The notes beneath the pieces were generated by a model. The model had not been told where the DNA came from. It searched no databases and saw nothing but the letters and a program-made list of their open reading frames with translations. Shown one piece after another: positions 10,401-17,455 of a DNA stretch of 28,842 bases. The DNA is from JANNRA01 sp031401035 (GTDB lineage Bacteria; Desulfobacterota; Binatia; HRBIN30; CADEER01), in NCBI GenBank assembly GCA_031401035.1, contig JANNRA010000113.1:1-28842 (forward strand). The letters are read 5' to 3'. Made by a program: the position numbers and the translations under genes. The stretch's first letter is position 1, and each line of letters starts with the position of its first letter.

Positions 10401-13285
10401 AAGCCCGGGACGTCGAGCGGCAGGCTGAACTTGGCCTGCGCGGCGGTGAACCACTCCAGCAGCCCGCGCCGGCTGACGAGGAGGCGGTAGAGCGTGCGCG
10501 CGATCGCATCGGTCATCAGCCAGGCCTGGTGGGCGAGCACGGTCACCGTGAAGGTGCTCTGCGACAGCGCCAGCACGAGGTCGGCGCCGAGGGCGAGGAT
10601 GTGGCTGCGCTTCGAGATCCCCTGCCGCCGCGGCAAGATGCTGCCGAAGGCCGGCAGCAGCGAGGGCAGGGTCAGCAGCAGCACCATCGCCGCCGTCCAT
10701 ACCGCGGCGGCGGCCGGCGGCAGCGTCCAACCGGCGACAACGACGAGAAAGGCGGCCGGAGCGACGGCGGTGCGGCGCAGGTTGTCGAGCATCTTCCAGC
10801 GGCCGAGCAGCGGCATCGTCCCGGACGGCGCGGCCGCGCCGCGGCGACCGCCGGCGAGGATCCACGGCAGCAACTGCCAGTCGCCGCGCGCCCAGCGGTG
10901 CTGGCGCGCCGCGGCGACGTCGTAGCGAGCCGGGAACTCCTCGACGACCTCGACGTCGGTGACCAGACCGGCGCGCGCGAAGGTGCCCTCGAACAGGTCG
11001 TGACTGAGCAGGCAGCCGTCCGGCACGCGCCCGGCCAGCGCCGCCTCGAAGACGTCGACGTCGTAGATGCCTTTGCCGGTGAAGGACCCTTGACCGAGCA
11101 GATCCTGGTACACGTCGGAGATCGCCGCCGCGTAGGGATCCATCCCGCCGGGCCCGGAGAAGGTGCGCTGGAACCAGGACCCCTCGCAGCCGATCGGCAG
11201 GGTCGGCGTGACGCGCGGTTGCAGCACGCCGTAGCCCTGGACGACGCAGCCGCCGGGCGCCGCCTGCCACGGCGCGTTCAACGGGTGCGCCATCTTGCCG
11301 ACCAGCCGCCGGGCGGCGCCGCGTGGCAGGCGCGTGTCGGCGTCGAGCGTGATGACGTAGCGGACGTCGGCGGGCACGACACGGTCGGCGCCGCTGGCGG
11401 CGAGAAAAGTCGTGTCGGTGGCGCCCCGCAGCAGCCGGTTGAGTTCGTGCAGCTTGCCGCGCTTGCGCTCCCAGCCGATCCACTTTCCTTCCCCGGCGGT
11501 CCAGACGCGGCGGCGGTGGAGGAGCAGGAAGCGCGCGCCGCTGGCGGCAGCGCCGTGGCGGCGGTTCAGGTCGGCGATGCCCGCCGCCGCCACGGCGAGC
11601 AACTCGTCGTCGTGCGGCCCGCACTCCGCAACCGCGTCCACCCAATCCGAGAGGAGGGCGAAATGGAGCTCGTCGTCCGGATTCGCCAGGTAGTGCACTT
11701 CCAGGCGCTCGACCTGCTCCTCGATGGCGGCGCGTGTCGTCAACAACATCGGCACGGCCACCAGCGTCCTGAGCCGCGCCGGCACGCCGTCGCGCAGCTC
11801 CATGCCGGGCAGCTGCACCGGGCCGACGCGCCGCGTGACATGCCGGTTGACCAGCGCCAGCGCCGCCTCCGAGGCCGGCAGCGTCCCCAACAGCGCCAGG
11901 GCGCCGAGCACCCAGCCGCCGACCCCGCACTGCGCCGCCGCCCACAGCGCCAGGCCCAACAACGCCAGGGCCACGCCGCTGACCGTCGCCACATAGCCGA
12001 GCAGGCCGGCGGCGCGGTAGGCGCGGGCGAGCCGCTCGCGTGCCGCGACGCGGTAGCCGATCGCGCCCTCGAAGCGCCGGCGCTGCCCGCCGATCAGCGC
12101 GGCGCCCGCATCGACGGCGTGCCGATCATCGGCACGCGGCGCCGCCGCCTCGTGCAGCGCGCGGCGGGCGATCTCGAGCTCGTCCAGCCCCGACCCGCGC
12201 GCCAGCGCTTCGATGGCATGGCGGTAGAGGTCACGCGTCGCGAAATCCATCGCCGCGAAGTCGCTGTCCGCCGCCAGCGCCACATCGACCAGGCTGACGC
12301 TCTCGAAGAACTCGGCCCAGTCGACGGCCGACATCTGGCGCATGCTGGTGATGACGTTGCGCACGGTGACGTTCATCGCGCCCTGTTTCTGGTGTTCCTC
12401 GCGCACGATCTTGTCGGCGGTCGTCCCCTGCGCCGCCAGGCGGTCGTCGAGCCAGCGCAGCACCGGCGTCACCGCGGGGTCCTGATCGCGCAGGCGTTGC
12501 ACCAGCTGGACCGCGAAGGCGCTGGGCATGACCGTCTGCGCGAGCTGGCGCAGGGTCGTGTCGAGGAGCGCGGTGGGGGCGAGGCCGTCGGCGAGAATGC
12601 GATCGGCGAGGGCATCGGCGGCCTGGCGGGCGGCGCGACCGCGCACGATCCGCTCGGCGGCGCGGCGCAGGTTCTCGACCAGCACGATGCGCAGCGTGAT
12701 CGCCACCGCCCAGAGCTCGCCGATGGTCAGCGGCTGGACGCGTTGGTAGGCGTGCACGAAGCGCGCCAGGGTCTGGGAATCGAAGCGACTGTCGGTATGG
12801 GCGACGAAGGCCCACGCCAGCCCGAAGACGCGCGGATAGTCGGCGAGCGGGCCGGCCGCCAGCTTCGGGAGCTGCCGATAGTACCCGGGCGGCAGATCGT
12901 CGCGAATCTCGCGGATCTGTTCCTCGGCGACGTGGAAGTTGTCGACCAGCCAGTCCGCCGCCGGCGTGATGACACGCTCCTCGCGGATCGCCGCGGCGAT
13001 CGTGCGATAGGCGGCCAGCAGCACCCGGTCATTGTCGCGCAGGCGCCTGTGCAGCGACCGGCCGCCGCCGCTGCGCGGCTTCACCCGCTGGGCAACCGCC
13101 AGACTCTCGGCGTGCTGCTCGAGGCGCTCGACGCTGAACAGTTCGGCGCGAATCGGATCATCGGGATCGCTCGGAAACGGCGCCGGCTGCCGACCCCAGG
13201 CAGGCCATGGCGCGCGGGTCGCCGTGCGCAGCAGCGCGCGCAGCGCACGGCGACCCGATGCCGGAAGGCTCGCGCCCGCCTTCAT
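4412..13285 (-). CDS. ndvB: Cyclic beta-1,2-glucan synthase (NdvB/ChvB-like)
   Basis: 2957-residue integral membrane enzyme, close to the size of rhizobial/Brucella Cgs proteins (about 2,830-2,870). In that family it elongates, sizes and cyclises beta-1,2-glucan from UDP-glucose at the inner membrane for the periplasm. Domains seen: membrane helices near 425-475; GT84/GT2-like domain with LDADTRLP (DAD 648-650) and QHRWARGDW near 795; further helices near 840-930 and 965-1010; a glycoamylase-like region near 1030-1600 (NMLPPDNF near 1045, WGVSESAYNTRD near 1475); then GH94-like phosphorylase modules, with GGGDWNDGMNRVG near 2620-2632 carrying the expected acid Asp. The ATG at 13283-13285 overlaps the RRM-protein stop as ATGA, suggesting translational coupling. 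Its 3' end overlaps the peroxidase remnant. Assignment is firm; ring size and export partner are not visible. Confidence 0.95.
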   Translation of the reverse strand: MKAGASLPASGRRALRALLRTATRAPWPAWGRQPAPFPSDPDDPIRAELFSVERLEQHAESLAVAQRVKPRSGGGRSLHRRLRDNDRVLLAAYRTIAAAIREERVITPAADWLVDNFHVAEEQIREIRDDLPPGYYRQLPKLAAGPLADYPRVFGLAWAFVAHTDSRFDSQTLARFVHAYQRVQPLTIGELWAVAITLRIVLVENLRRAAERIVRGRAARQAADALADRILADGLAPTALLDTTLRQLAQTVMPSAFAVQLVQRLRDQDPAVTPVLRWLDDRLAAQGTTADKIVREEHQKQGAMNVTVRNVITSMRQMSAVDWAEFFESVSLVDVALAADSDFAAMDFATRDLYRHAIEALARGSGLDELEIARRALHEAAAPRADDRHAVDAGAALIGGQRRRFEGAIGYRVAARERLARAYRAAGLLGYVATVSGVALALLGLALWAAAQCGVGGWVLGALALLGTLPASEAALALVNRHVTRRVGPVQLPGMELRDGVPARLRTLVAVPMLLTTRAAIEEQVERLEVHYLANPDDELHFALLSDWVDAVAECGPHDDELLAVAAAGIADLNRRHGAAASGARFLLLHRRRVWTAGEGKWIGWERKRGKLHELNRLLRGATDTTFLAASGADRVVPADVRYVITLDADTRLPRGAARRLVGKMAHPLNAPWQAAPGGCVVQGYGVLQPRVTPTLPIGCEGSWFQRTFSGPGGMDPYAAAISDVYQDLLGQGSFTGKGIYDVDVFEAALAGRVPDGCLLSHDLFEGTFARAGLVTDVEVVEEFPARYDVAAARQHRWARGDWQLLPWILAGGRRGAAAPSGTMPLLGRWKMLDNLRRTAVAPAAFLVVVAGWTLPPAAAAVWTAAMVLLLTLPSLLPAFGSILPRRQGISKRSHILALGADLVLALSQSTFTVTVLAHQAWLMTDAIARTLYRLLVSRRGLLEWFTAAQAKFSLPLDVPGFYRRMVGGVALAVGAALIVWGVGQGAGLVAAPLLLLWMLAPAAAQWASRPPPVAVTPLTAADAQALRLVARRTWRFFETFVSADDNMLPPDNFQEDPRPVVAHRTSPTNIGLYLLSVAAARDFGWVGTRDLVDRLEATFATMAGLERFNGHFYNWYDTRDLRPLEPKYVSSVDSGNLAGHLIALGGACREIIAAPVLGADRFTGIDDALALAQQALRHMADDRRTQTVTRKALDAAFDAFGAAVRVRPARPRELAQHLAVLATHADTVADMAQALSEERGDASASLVLVWALAAQACVLDHQGDVAHLLPWAGLDEMPSAEGLAELLDTLPTLAEIPDRCEAAMQILRRAVPPPGPGADRATALVDALARAATAARGLERRLSALAQQARGLFDAMKFGFLLDPARQLLSIGFLVGEGSLDRNCYDLLASEARLASFIAIAKGDVPARHWFRLGRALTPVDRGSALISWSGSMFEYLMPSLVLRAPTGSLLEQTSHLVVRRQIHYGATLGVPWGVSESAYNTRDLELTYQYSNFGVPGLGLKRGLSQDAVIAPYATGLATMVEPQAAARNFARLIAAGAGGEYGCYEALDYTPTRLPEGESVAVVRAYMAHHQGMTVVAIANALHGTIMRTRFHAEPIIQATELLLQERTPRDVAVARPRAEEVAAAAQVREIVPPMQRRFESPHDAVPRTHVLSNGRYAVMLTAAGSGYSRWHDLAVTRWREDVTADAWGSYIFLRDAQSGAVWSAGHQPTGVEADSYHVDFTEDRAEIVRRDGTIVTTLGVAVSPEHEAEVRRVSISNLGSRAREIELTSYAEIVLTTPAADAAHPAFAKLFVQTEFVPEVGALLATRRRRDALEPEVWAVHMAVVEGEAVGALQYETDRARFLGRGREVREPLAMLDGRPLSGSVGCVLDPIFSLRRCVRIAPGSTARIAFWTLIAPSRTEALDLADKHQDAMAYERAVTRAWTQAQVQLHHLGIDAAEAHFFQALANHVLYADPTLRPAPAVLRLSDRGPSTLWAHAISGDLPIVLVRIDELEDLEIVRQLLRAHEYWRLKQIAVDLVVMNERSTSYTQDLQYAVETLVRTSQSRPQPAGGVRGGVFALRADLVSLEVRNLLRSAARAVLIGRRGGLVEQLTRLEQTRASYAPPPEPLLAGLRAAFPLAATRGLFAGRVAEQAATAAPPLPQLEFFNGLGGFAADGREYVTILGEGQWTPAPWINVIANADFGFQVSVEGGGYTWAVNSRENQLTPWSNDPVGDRPGEVFYVRDDDSGALWGPTALPTRDDAAPYICRHGQGYSRFQHSAHGIELDLLEYVPLADPVRIARLRIRNHSNRVRRLSVTAYVEWVLGTARGAAAPSIVTEIDPDTGAILARNPWRNEFGARVAFADLPDHAAYTADRTEFLGRNGVLARPAALVGEVRLSNRVGAGFDPCAALQRRVELKPNAEIEVVFLLGEAATKDDALALIHRYRGADLEQVLAEVGEYWDGVLGTLQVRTPDRAMDLMLNRWLTYQTLACRVWARSAFYQASGAYGFRDQLQDGMALASSTPHLVRAHLLRAAARQFLAGDVQHWWLPSLGQGVRTHISDDRLWLPYAIAHYIDTSGDAAVLDAVVPFLEGPTLCEGDADVFFQPMASDEGATLFEHGARAIERSLQLGAHGLPLIGGGDWNDGMNRVGVAGRGESIWLGWFLCAVIEAFAPCAEARGETARAAAWRAHAALVAAALERDGWDGEWYRRAYFDDGTPLGAAVNAECRIDSIAQSWAVISGIAPAARAAQAMAAVDAHLVRRADRLVLLFTPPFDQTPLDPGYIKGYPPGVRENGGQYTHAAVWSVIAAALLGKGDQAVELFSFMNPISHATTRAAVQRYKVEPYVVCADVYSHPPHVGRGGWTWYTGSAGWLQRAGMEWILGLRRHGDTLLVAPCIPAAWPGFAAVLRHGAARYDIVVENPHGVCAGVALIELDGVAVAGAGPVPLVDDGARHQVRVVLGTAPTSAAPAS

Positions 13286-13566
13286 CGGCGCGGTCGGTCG
13301 CCTCCGCTCGCCGAACGCGACTGATCGCGCGCCTCGCTGACGGTGAGGGCACGCCCCTTCAGGTCCGTGCCGTTGAGCTTCTCGATCGCCAGCTGGGCTT
13401 CGGGAACCGAGCCCATTTCAACGAAGCCGAAGCCGCGCGACTGCCCAGTGCCCTTGTCCGAGACGACGGCCACCGACTCGCATGCACCCGCCTGGGCGAA
13501 CAGCCCTTGCAGATCCTGGTCGGTGACGTCGGGCGCGAGATTGCCTACGTAGAGTTTCTTACCCAT
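13282..13566 (-). CDS. RRM-domain RNA-binding protein
   Basis: 94-residue single-RRM protein of the bacterial/cyanobacterial Rbp type, which binds single-stranded RNA in the cytoplasm. Seen: RNP2 LYVGNL at 5-10, RNP1 RGFGFVEM at 44-51 with the aromatic stacking residues intact, the second helix with AQLAIEKLNG, and a short basic tail after residue 80 (SRSASGGDRPRR). The start is set by an AAGGAG ribosome binding site 5 nt before the ATG at 13566. The open frame continues far upstream but without family similarity. Its TGA stop overlaps the ATG of the 8.9-kb glucan synthase, so the two should be co-translated. A perfect 7-bp hairpin lies just upstream of the ribosome binding site in the leader. 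Relatives are often induced in the cold or general RNA chaperones; the role here is unknown. Confidence 0.95.
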   Translation of the reverse strand: MGKKLYVGNLAPDVTDQDLQGLFAQAGACESVAVVSDKGTGQSRGFGFVEMGSVPEAQLAIEKLNGTDLKGRALTVSEARDQSRSASGGDRPRR

Positions 13567-13571
13567 GTGAG

Positions 13572-13577
13572 CTCCTT
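13572..13577 (-). promoter_or_regulatory. Ribosome binding site of the RRM protein
   Basis: AAGGAG on the minus strand, 5 nt before the ATG at 13566. A near-perfect Shine-Dalgarno that decides the start of the 94-residue protein over the longer 183-residue open frame. Confidence 0.85.
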
Positions 13578-13584
13578 GGTTGAT

Positions 13585-13602
13585 TGGTCGCGGCAGCGAC
13601 CA
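13585..13602 (-). promoter_or_regulatory. Leader hairpin upstream of the RRM protein
   Basis: Perfect inverted repeat: TGGTCGC, loop of four bases, GCGACCA. It would fold in the mRNA leader 7 nt upstream of the AAGGAG ribosome binding site. RNA-binding proteins are often autoregulated through leader structures, so this is a plausible target, but function is inference. Short GC-rich hairpins also arise by chance in DNA of this composition. Confidence 0.35.
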
Positions 13603-13858
13603 CGGGTGGACGGAGTCCAAGGCTGCCGGACCCTGGAGCGGACGCTTGGTATCGAACCTCACGACGCGCCGTTGGGCGGGTCCGCCTGACCATCCGTGCG
13701 CGGTCCTCCGCGAGGAGGATAGCCGCCCGCCGCAACGGTCAGTGGGACGCAGACGATACCAGAACTCGCTCGGCGGCGATAGACCAGGTGCGCCGGGGGA
13801 GCGCAGTGGCGGCGGCGCGGCGCGGCGCGGCATTTCCGCCTTGCGCGAAGGCGCCAGA

Positions 13859-13874
13859 GGTGAGGGTGCTCACC
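13859..13874 (+). promoter_or_regulatory. Hairpin covering the ribosome binding site of the small basic protein
   Basis: GGTGAG (13859-13864), loop GGTG, CTCACC (13869-13874) form a perfect 6-bp stem 2 nt before the ATG at 13877. The best Shine-Dalgarno stretch, GAGGG at 13862-13866, lies partly in the stem, so folding would hide it. A structure-controlled start is possible but unproven. Confidence 0.35.
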
Positions 13875-16800
13875 GCATGGGTGATAAATCTCCGAAGTCG
13901 GTGCGCAAGAACGAATCGCAGAAGCAGGCCAAGTCCTCGGCCAGCGACAAGAAGAAGCAGCAGGAGATCGCCTCCAAGCGGGCGGTCTTCAAAAGATAGC
14001 AGGGGCCCGGCGTCGGGCAGGTCGCCGGGGCCGGGCAGTCCTTGCCGAGGAAGGTGCGGCCGTCGCTCCCATCCTTGCCGTTCGCCGCCAGGCAACTGGC
14101 GCAGATGGCGTTCGCGCCATTGGACAGGACGGCGGCGACTGAGCCGGCGGGGACGCCGAGCTGCAGGTCGTAGTCGAGTACGCTGACGCCTTTGCCCTTC
14201 AGCGTCGCCTTGAGTTGCGAGCCGGTCTTCCAGATCACCTTCTTCGCCGTGCCGTCGTCGAGTTCCGCGTCCTTGTACTTGTAGCCCTTGGGGTTGGTGG
14301 TACTGCCGAGCAGCGACCAGTTCTGGCAGGGCAGCGGCGTGGTGTGGTTCTCGCCGGTGCTGACGCTGAAGATCGCCAGCGAGGCCTTGACCGTGCCGCT
14401 CGGCTGCATGCCGCAGCGCGGGTCGTCGGCGCTATCCAGCGCCGGCGTCGTGATGGCGGCGTCCTTCAACACCAGGACGACCTTGTTCTTCGCCTCGTTG
14501 TCGGGCGAGGCGTTCTTGATCAGCAGCTTGCGCGTCGAGACGAGGGCCGCGCTGGTGCCGGCGGGGACCGACAGCGGGTCGGCGGGATCGCTGCCGGCGT
14601 CGAGTTCGTCGCGATCGAAGTACGTGTCGAGGTCGCGATCGATGCCCATGCGCGTGCCGGAACCGAACGGCGCGCAGGTCCAGGTCAACTCCTGGCCCGG
14701 CATGGCGGTGATGGTTTGCAGCGCCGCCTGGGCCAGCAGCGGCTCGGCGACGCGATCGCTCTGGTACTGGGCGCCGGTCGAGTTGTACAGATAGCCGCGC
14801 GCCTGGCCGGACACGACGCCCTTGACGATCACGTCACACTGCCGGGCGCCGGGCCCGAGCAGCTTCGAGGGATAGGCAGTCGCCGCGGCGGTCAGCATCG
14901 CGGTGATGCGCGGATCGACGACGCCACCGCTGCTCGACGTGCGGGTCATCTGCTGGCCGACCATCGGCGGCAGATCGGAGTCGAAGGCCATGATAAAGGC
15001 CTCGAGATTGGTGCGGTCGGCGACGGTGAGCGAGAACGTCGTCGGGTTGAGGAAGCGGCGCACGGTGTCGATGGCGCCGTCGTGCAGGACGCCGAAGCCG
15101 CGCACCTGGTCGCCGAGGTTGGCGAAGGTACCGTCGAGGCCGGGCGTGTTGGCCATGCCGAACATGCCGACCTTCTGGTAGTCGTTGCGCAGGTGCGGGA
15201 TCTTGAACTCCTGCGTCTCGCCCTCTTCCGACGAGTTGCCGTCGCCGCCGAAAAAGCCGTTGGCGGGGTCGAGCGTGTGGCAGCCGTTGCAGTTCAGCCC
15301 GCCATCGGTGATGGCGCCGAAATAGCGGTCGCGGCCGGCCTGCTCGTCGACGCGCAGGGTGTTGTCGAGCTGACGAATGGGATTCGGCGGATAGATGATC
15401 TGCAGGGCGAAGTCGGTGAACTGCTGCATCTGGGCGGGCGAGAACTCGCCCTCGTCGCGGCCGACGAGTCCCGGGAAGGCGACGTTGAACGCGTTGAACG
15501 CCGCCACCTCGTCACCCTGGCGGTCGCCGCGCCAGTGCTGCGGTCCCATGTTGGCCATGCCGCGCAGGCTCTGCGTCGTCATCGGTCCCTTCATCGGGTG
15601 GAACGGCGTGCCGAAGCCGGTAGTGAAGGGGTTGCCGTTGGCGACGACGATGTCGTCCGGATTGCCGAGGTCCCAGGCGAGATCGTCCAGGTCGCCGAAG
15701 ATGTGGCAGCTGGCGCAGGCCGCTTCGCCGTTGCTGCTGGTGAGCAGGGCGTCGTACAGGAACGGCCGCCCGTCGACGACGCTCGCCGGCTCGGGGTTGT
15801 GCAGCGCCACACTCTGGATCTCGGCGCCGACGCTGCCGAGGGTCAGATCGACGGTTACCACCGCGTTGTTGAAACGCGTCAGCGCGTAGAGCCGGTCGCC
15901 GTCCAGCGCGACGCCGGCCGGGCCGCCGCCGGAGACGGTGATGTGATCGGCCGCGTCGGGCGTAAAGGTGTCGGCCTCGAGTGCCGCGGTGGAGAAGACA
16001 CCGATGGCGCTGGAGCCGAAGGCGGCGACGTAGAGCGTGCCGCCGTCGCTGGACACGGCCATGCCCACCGGCGTGGCGAGGCTCTGCAGTTTGACGCCCA
16101 TCGGCTGCGGCGCGTCCTCGTAGTCGATGTGCTTGTTCAGGTGGCGCGGCAGGACATTGACGCCGTCGAGGACGGTGATGCGCGACTCGGCCAGGTGCCC
16201 GCGCACCGTCGCCGGCTCGCCGAACGGCTTGAGACCGGCGGCGATCGTCCCCGGGCCCTCGAAGCGGACGTGGTTCTGGCTGTCGGTGTTGGAGACGTAG
16301 ATCTTGCCGCTCACCGGGTTGGTGACCATGTTGAACAGCGTCGTGCCGACGCCGGCGGCGCTGTCGATCTCGATCGGCGTGACGGCGTCGGCATCGATGG
16401 CGAAGACGTCGAGATCGGGCAGGGTCAGGCGCACGGCGTTGTTCCAGTTGCGCCCGAGCTCGTCCTGCCACTGGTTCGAGACACCGCCGTCGCGGTTGAA
16501 CTTGACGATCAGCCCGGTTTCGGGCCGGCCGCTGCCGCCGGTGTTCTTGTGCGGCGGCGGCGAGCCGCCGGGCCGCGACATGCCGCCGACGGTGCACGGC
16601 CCCTGCAGGGTCTCGCTGGCGATATTGCCGGCGCTGGTGTTGCACACCTGCAGCTCGTTGATGCTGGTCGTCTGGTTGCCCGAGCGGAAGATCGCGGCGT
16701 ACACCGTCAGGCCGTCCGGACTCACCGCCAGGGCGCGCGGCTTGTCGCCCAAGAGCGTCACGATAGTCAGCGGCGTGCCGCCGAGCGTGGCGCCGAGGTC

Positions 16801-17334
16801 GAGCGCGTCGAAGACCCACACGTCGGCGCGCCCGATGCCCGCCAGGGTGAAGTCGCCGCGCGGCACCGGCGCGTTCTGGCCGCGGTGCGCGGTGGTGACG
16901 AAGGCGCGGTTGCCGCCCAGGCCGGCGAAGACGATGTCCTGCGGTTCGTCGCCGACCAGCAGCGTGCGGGTGACGCGCGGCGTGGCGCCGACGGCGACGA
17001 TGCTGATGCTGTCCGAGAGGTGGTTGACCACCCACACCTCACCGCTGTTGCGCACGGCGACGGCGACCGGTTCCATGCCGACCGGCACGGAGGCGCGATG
17101 ACTCAGTCCGGCCGGCACCACGTCGAAGATCTCCAACGTGTTGTCGGGCGTGTTCGCCGCGTACAGCGTCGCGCCGTCCGCGGACAACGCCAACGGCCGC
17201 ACCGGGCCCGATTCGAAGGTGATGAACGACGGCTGCGCCGCCGCCGGCGCGGCCAGCGCCGTCAAACCCAGGACGAGGAGCGGCCACGCCGCCCTCCGTC
17301 GCGATTGCCCCGTAGTCGCTCGCCTGTCGCTCAT
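13870..17334 (-). CDS. Secreted YVTN beta-propeller / di-haem cytochrome c peroxidase-like protein
   Basis: 1154 residues from the ATG at 17334. Order of parts: signal peptide with arginine-rich n-region and hydrophobic core at about 14-33; a seven-bladed-type YVTN/lactonase propeller (repeated ..LALSADGATLYAANT.. and ..ALAVSPDGLTVYAA..) to about 530; haem motif CASCH at 540-544; haem motif CNGCH at 682-686; an electron-transfer/peroxidase-like fold around these; a DRDLDTYFDRDELDAG calcium-binding repeat near 900-925; then a lineage-type C-terminal domain (about 930-1107). This is presumably a periplasmic or outer-surface redox protein; the substrate is unknown. Related propeller-cytochromes are often annotated only as hypothetical. 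The family end is expected near APATCP, but the frame runs about 45 residues further through sequence antisense to the small MGDKSPKS gene. The longer GTG-type start upstream (17418) is rejected because it lacks the signal peptide position. Confidence 0.88.
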   Translation of the reverse strand: MSDRRATTGQSRRRAAWPLLVLGLTALAAPAAAQPSFITFESGPVRPLALSADGATLYAANTPDNTLEIFDVVPAGLSHRASVPVGMEPVAVAVRNSGEVWVVNHLSDSISIVAVGATPRVTRTLLVGDEPQDIVFAGLGGNRAFVTTAHRGQNAPVPRGDFTLAGIGRADVWVFDALDLGATLGGTPLTIVTLLGDKPRALAVSPDGLTVYAAIFRSGNQTTSINELQVCNTSAGNIASETLQGPCTVGGMSRPGGSPPPHKNTGGSGRPETGLIVKFNRDGGVSNQWQDELGRNWNNAVRLTLPDLDVFAIDADAVTPIEIDSAAGVGTTLFNMVTNPVSGKIYVSNTDSQNHVRFEGPGTIAAGLKPFGEPATVRGHLAESRITVLDGVNVLPRHLNKHIDYEDAPQPMGVKLQSLATPVGMAVSSDGGTLYVAAFGSSAIGVFSTAALEADTFTPDAADHITVSGGGPAGVALDGDRLYALTRFNNAVVTVDLTLGSVGAEIQSVALHNPEPASVVDGRPFLYDALLTSSNGEAACASCHIFGDLDDLAWDLGNPDDIVVANGNPFTTGFGTPFHPMKGPMTTQSLRGMANMGPQHWRGDRQGDEVAAFNAFNVAFPGLVGRDEGEFSPAQMQQFTDFALQIIYPPNPIRQLDNTLRVDEQAGRDRYFGAITDGGLNCNGCHTLDPANGFFGGDGNSSEEGETQEFKIPHLRNDYQKVGMFGMANTPGLDGTFANLGDQVRGFGVLHDGAIDTVRRFLNPTTFSLTVADRTNLEAFIMAFDSDLPPMVGQQMTRTSSSGGVVDPRITAMLTAAATAYPSKLLGPGARQCDVIVKGVVSGQARGYLYNSTGAQYQSDRVAEPLLAQAALQTITAMPGQELTWTCAPFGSGTRMGIDRDLDTYFDRDELDAGSDPADPLSVPAGTSAALVSTRKLLIKNASPDNEAKNKVVLVLKDAAITTPALDSADDPRCGMQPSGTVKASLAIFSVSTGENHTTPLPCQNWSLLGSTTNPKGYKYKDAELDDGTAKKVIWKTGSQLKATLKGKGVSVLDYDLQLGVPAGSVAAVLSNGANAICASCLAANGKDGSDGRTFLGKDCPAPATCPTPGPCYLLKTARLEAISCCFFLSLAEDLACFCDSFLRTDFGDLSPMR
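13877..13999 (+). CDS. Small basic MGDKSPKS-type protein (conserved, function unknown)
   Basis: 40 residues beginning MGDKSPKSVRKNESQK and ending IASKRAVFKR, with about a third of residues Lys or Arg. The MGDKSPKS start followed by lysine/alanine/glutamine-rich helix-like sequence recurs as tiny annotated proteins in many bacterial genomes, in my recollection; no function is established that I know of. The reading frame is highly biased to Lys/Ser/Gln rather than the Ala/Arg/Gly composition of random frames here, which supports coding. It lies entirely inside, and antisense to, the last 43 codons of the propeller/haem gene 13870-17334. A weak GAGGG ribosome binding site lies 10 nt upstream within a hairpin. 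Probably cytoplasmic; nucleic-acid or ribosome binding is a guess from charge only. Confidence 0.8.
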   Translation: MGDKSPKSVRKNESQKQAKSSASDKKKQQEIASKRAVFKR

Positions 17335-17371
17335 GGGTCCCCCCCGGTTCGCGCTGCACCGGCACGGCCCC

Positions 17372-17397
17372 GCCGGTGTGATGGAAACGTCACCGGC
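17372..17397 (-). promoter_or_regulatory. Inverted repeat in the leader of the propeller/haem gene
   Basis: GCCGGTG (17372-17378) and CACCGGC (17391-17397) form a perfect 7-bp dyad with a 12-base spacer, 38-63 nt upstream of the ATG at 17334. It could be an operator or an mRNA hairpin. The 121-bp gap to trmO contains nothing else that I recognise. Confidence 0.3.
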
Positions 17398-17455
17398 TTC
17401 CCATCGCGCAATTCCCAAGTCAACGAACTTTCGCCGCCAGCGCCCGGTTGGGGGG

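Larger units (their letters stand above)
13567..13876. other. Divergent intergenic region between RRM protein and small basic protein
   Basis: About 310 bp separate the two divergent starts. It holds the RRM ribosome binding site and leader hairpin (13572-13602), a TCCTC/GAGGA short inverted repeat near 13704-13716, a run of GCGCGGC-like repeats around 13811-13830, and the hairpin that covers the ribosome binding site of the small gene (13859-13874). The right-hand 7 bp also belong to the 3' end of the convergent propeller/haem gene. I see no convincing sigma70 promoter and no further gene. Confidence 0.5.

Noticed and set aside
5741..13324. A 2527-codon open frame on the plus strand
   Set aside because: It is antisense to the glucan synthase over nearly its whole length and has no domain or signal similarity. 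High-GC codon bias of the real gene removes stops from the opposite frame.
13739..14095. Minus-strand frame with a leucine-rich stretch (LLLLLLVAGRG) that looks like a membrane segment
   Set aside because: It is the complement of Lys/Gln-rich codons of the small MGDKSPKS gene (AAG/CAG read backwards give CTT/CTG), so the hydrophobicity is an artefact.
17400..17440. TTGACT box upstream of the propeller/haem gene as a promoter
   Set aside because: A -35-like TTGACT is present on the minus strand, but no -10-like hexamer lies 16-19 bases downstream.
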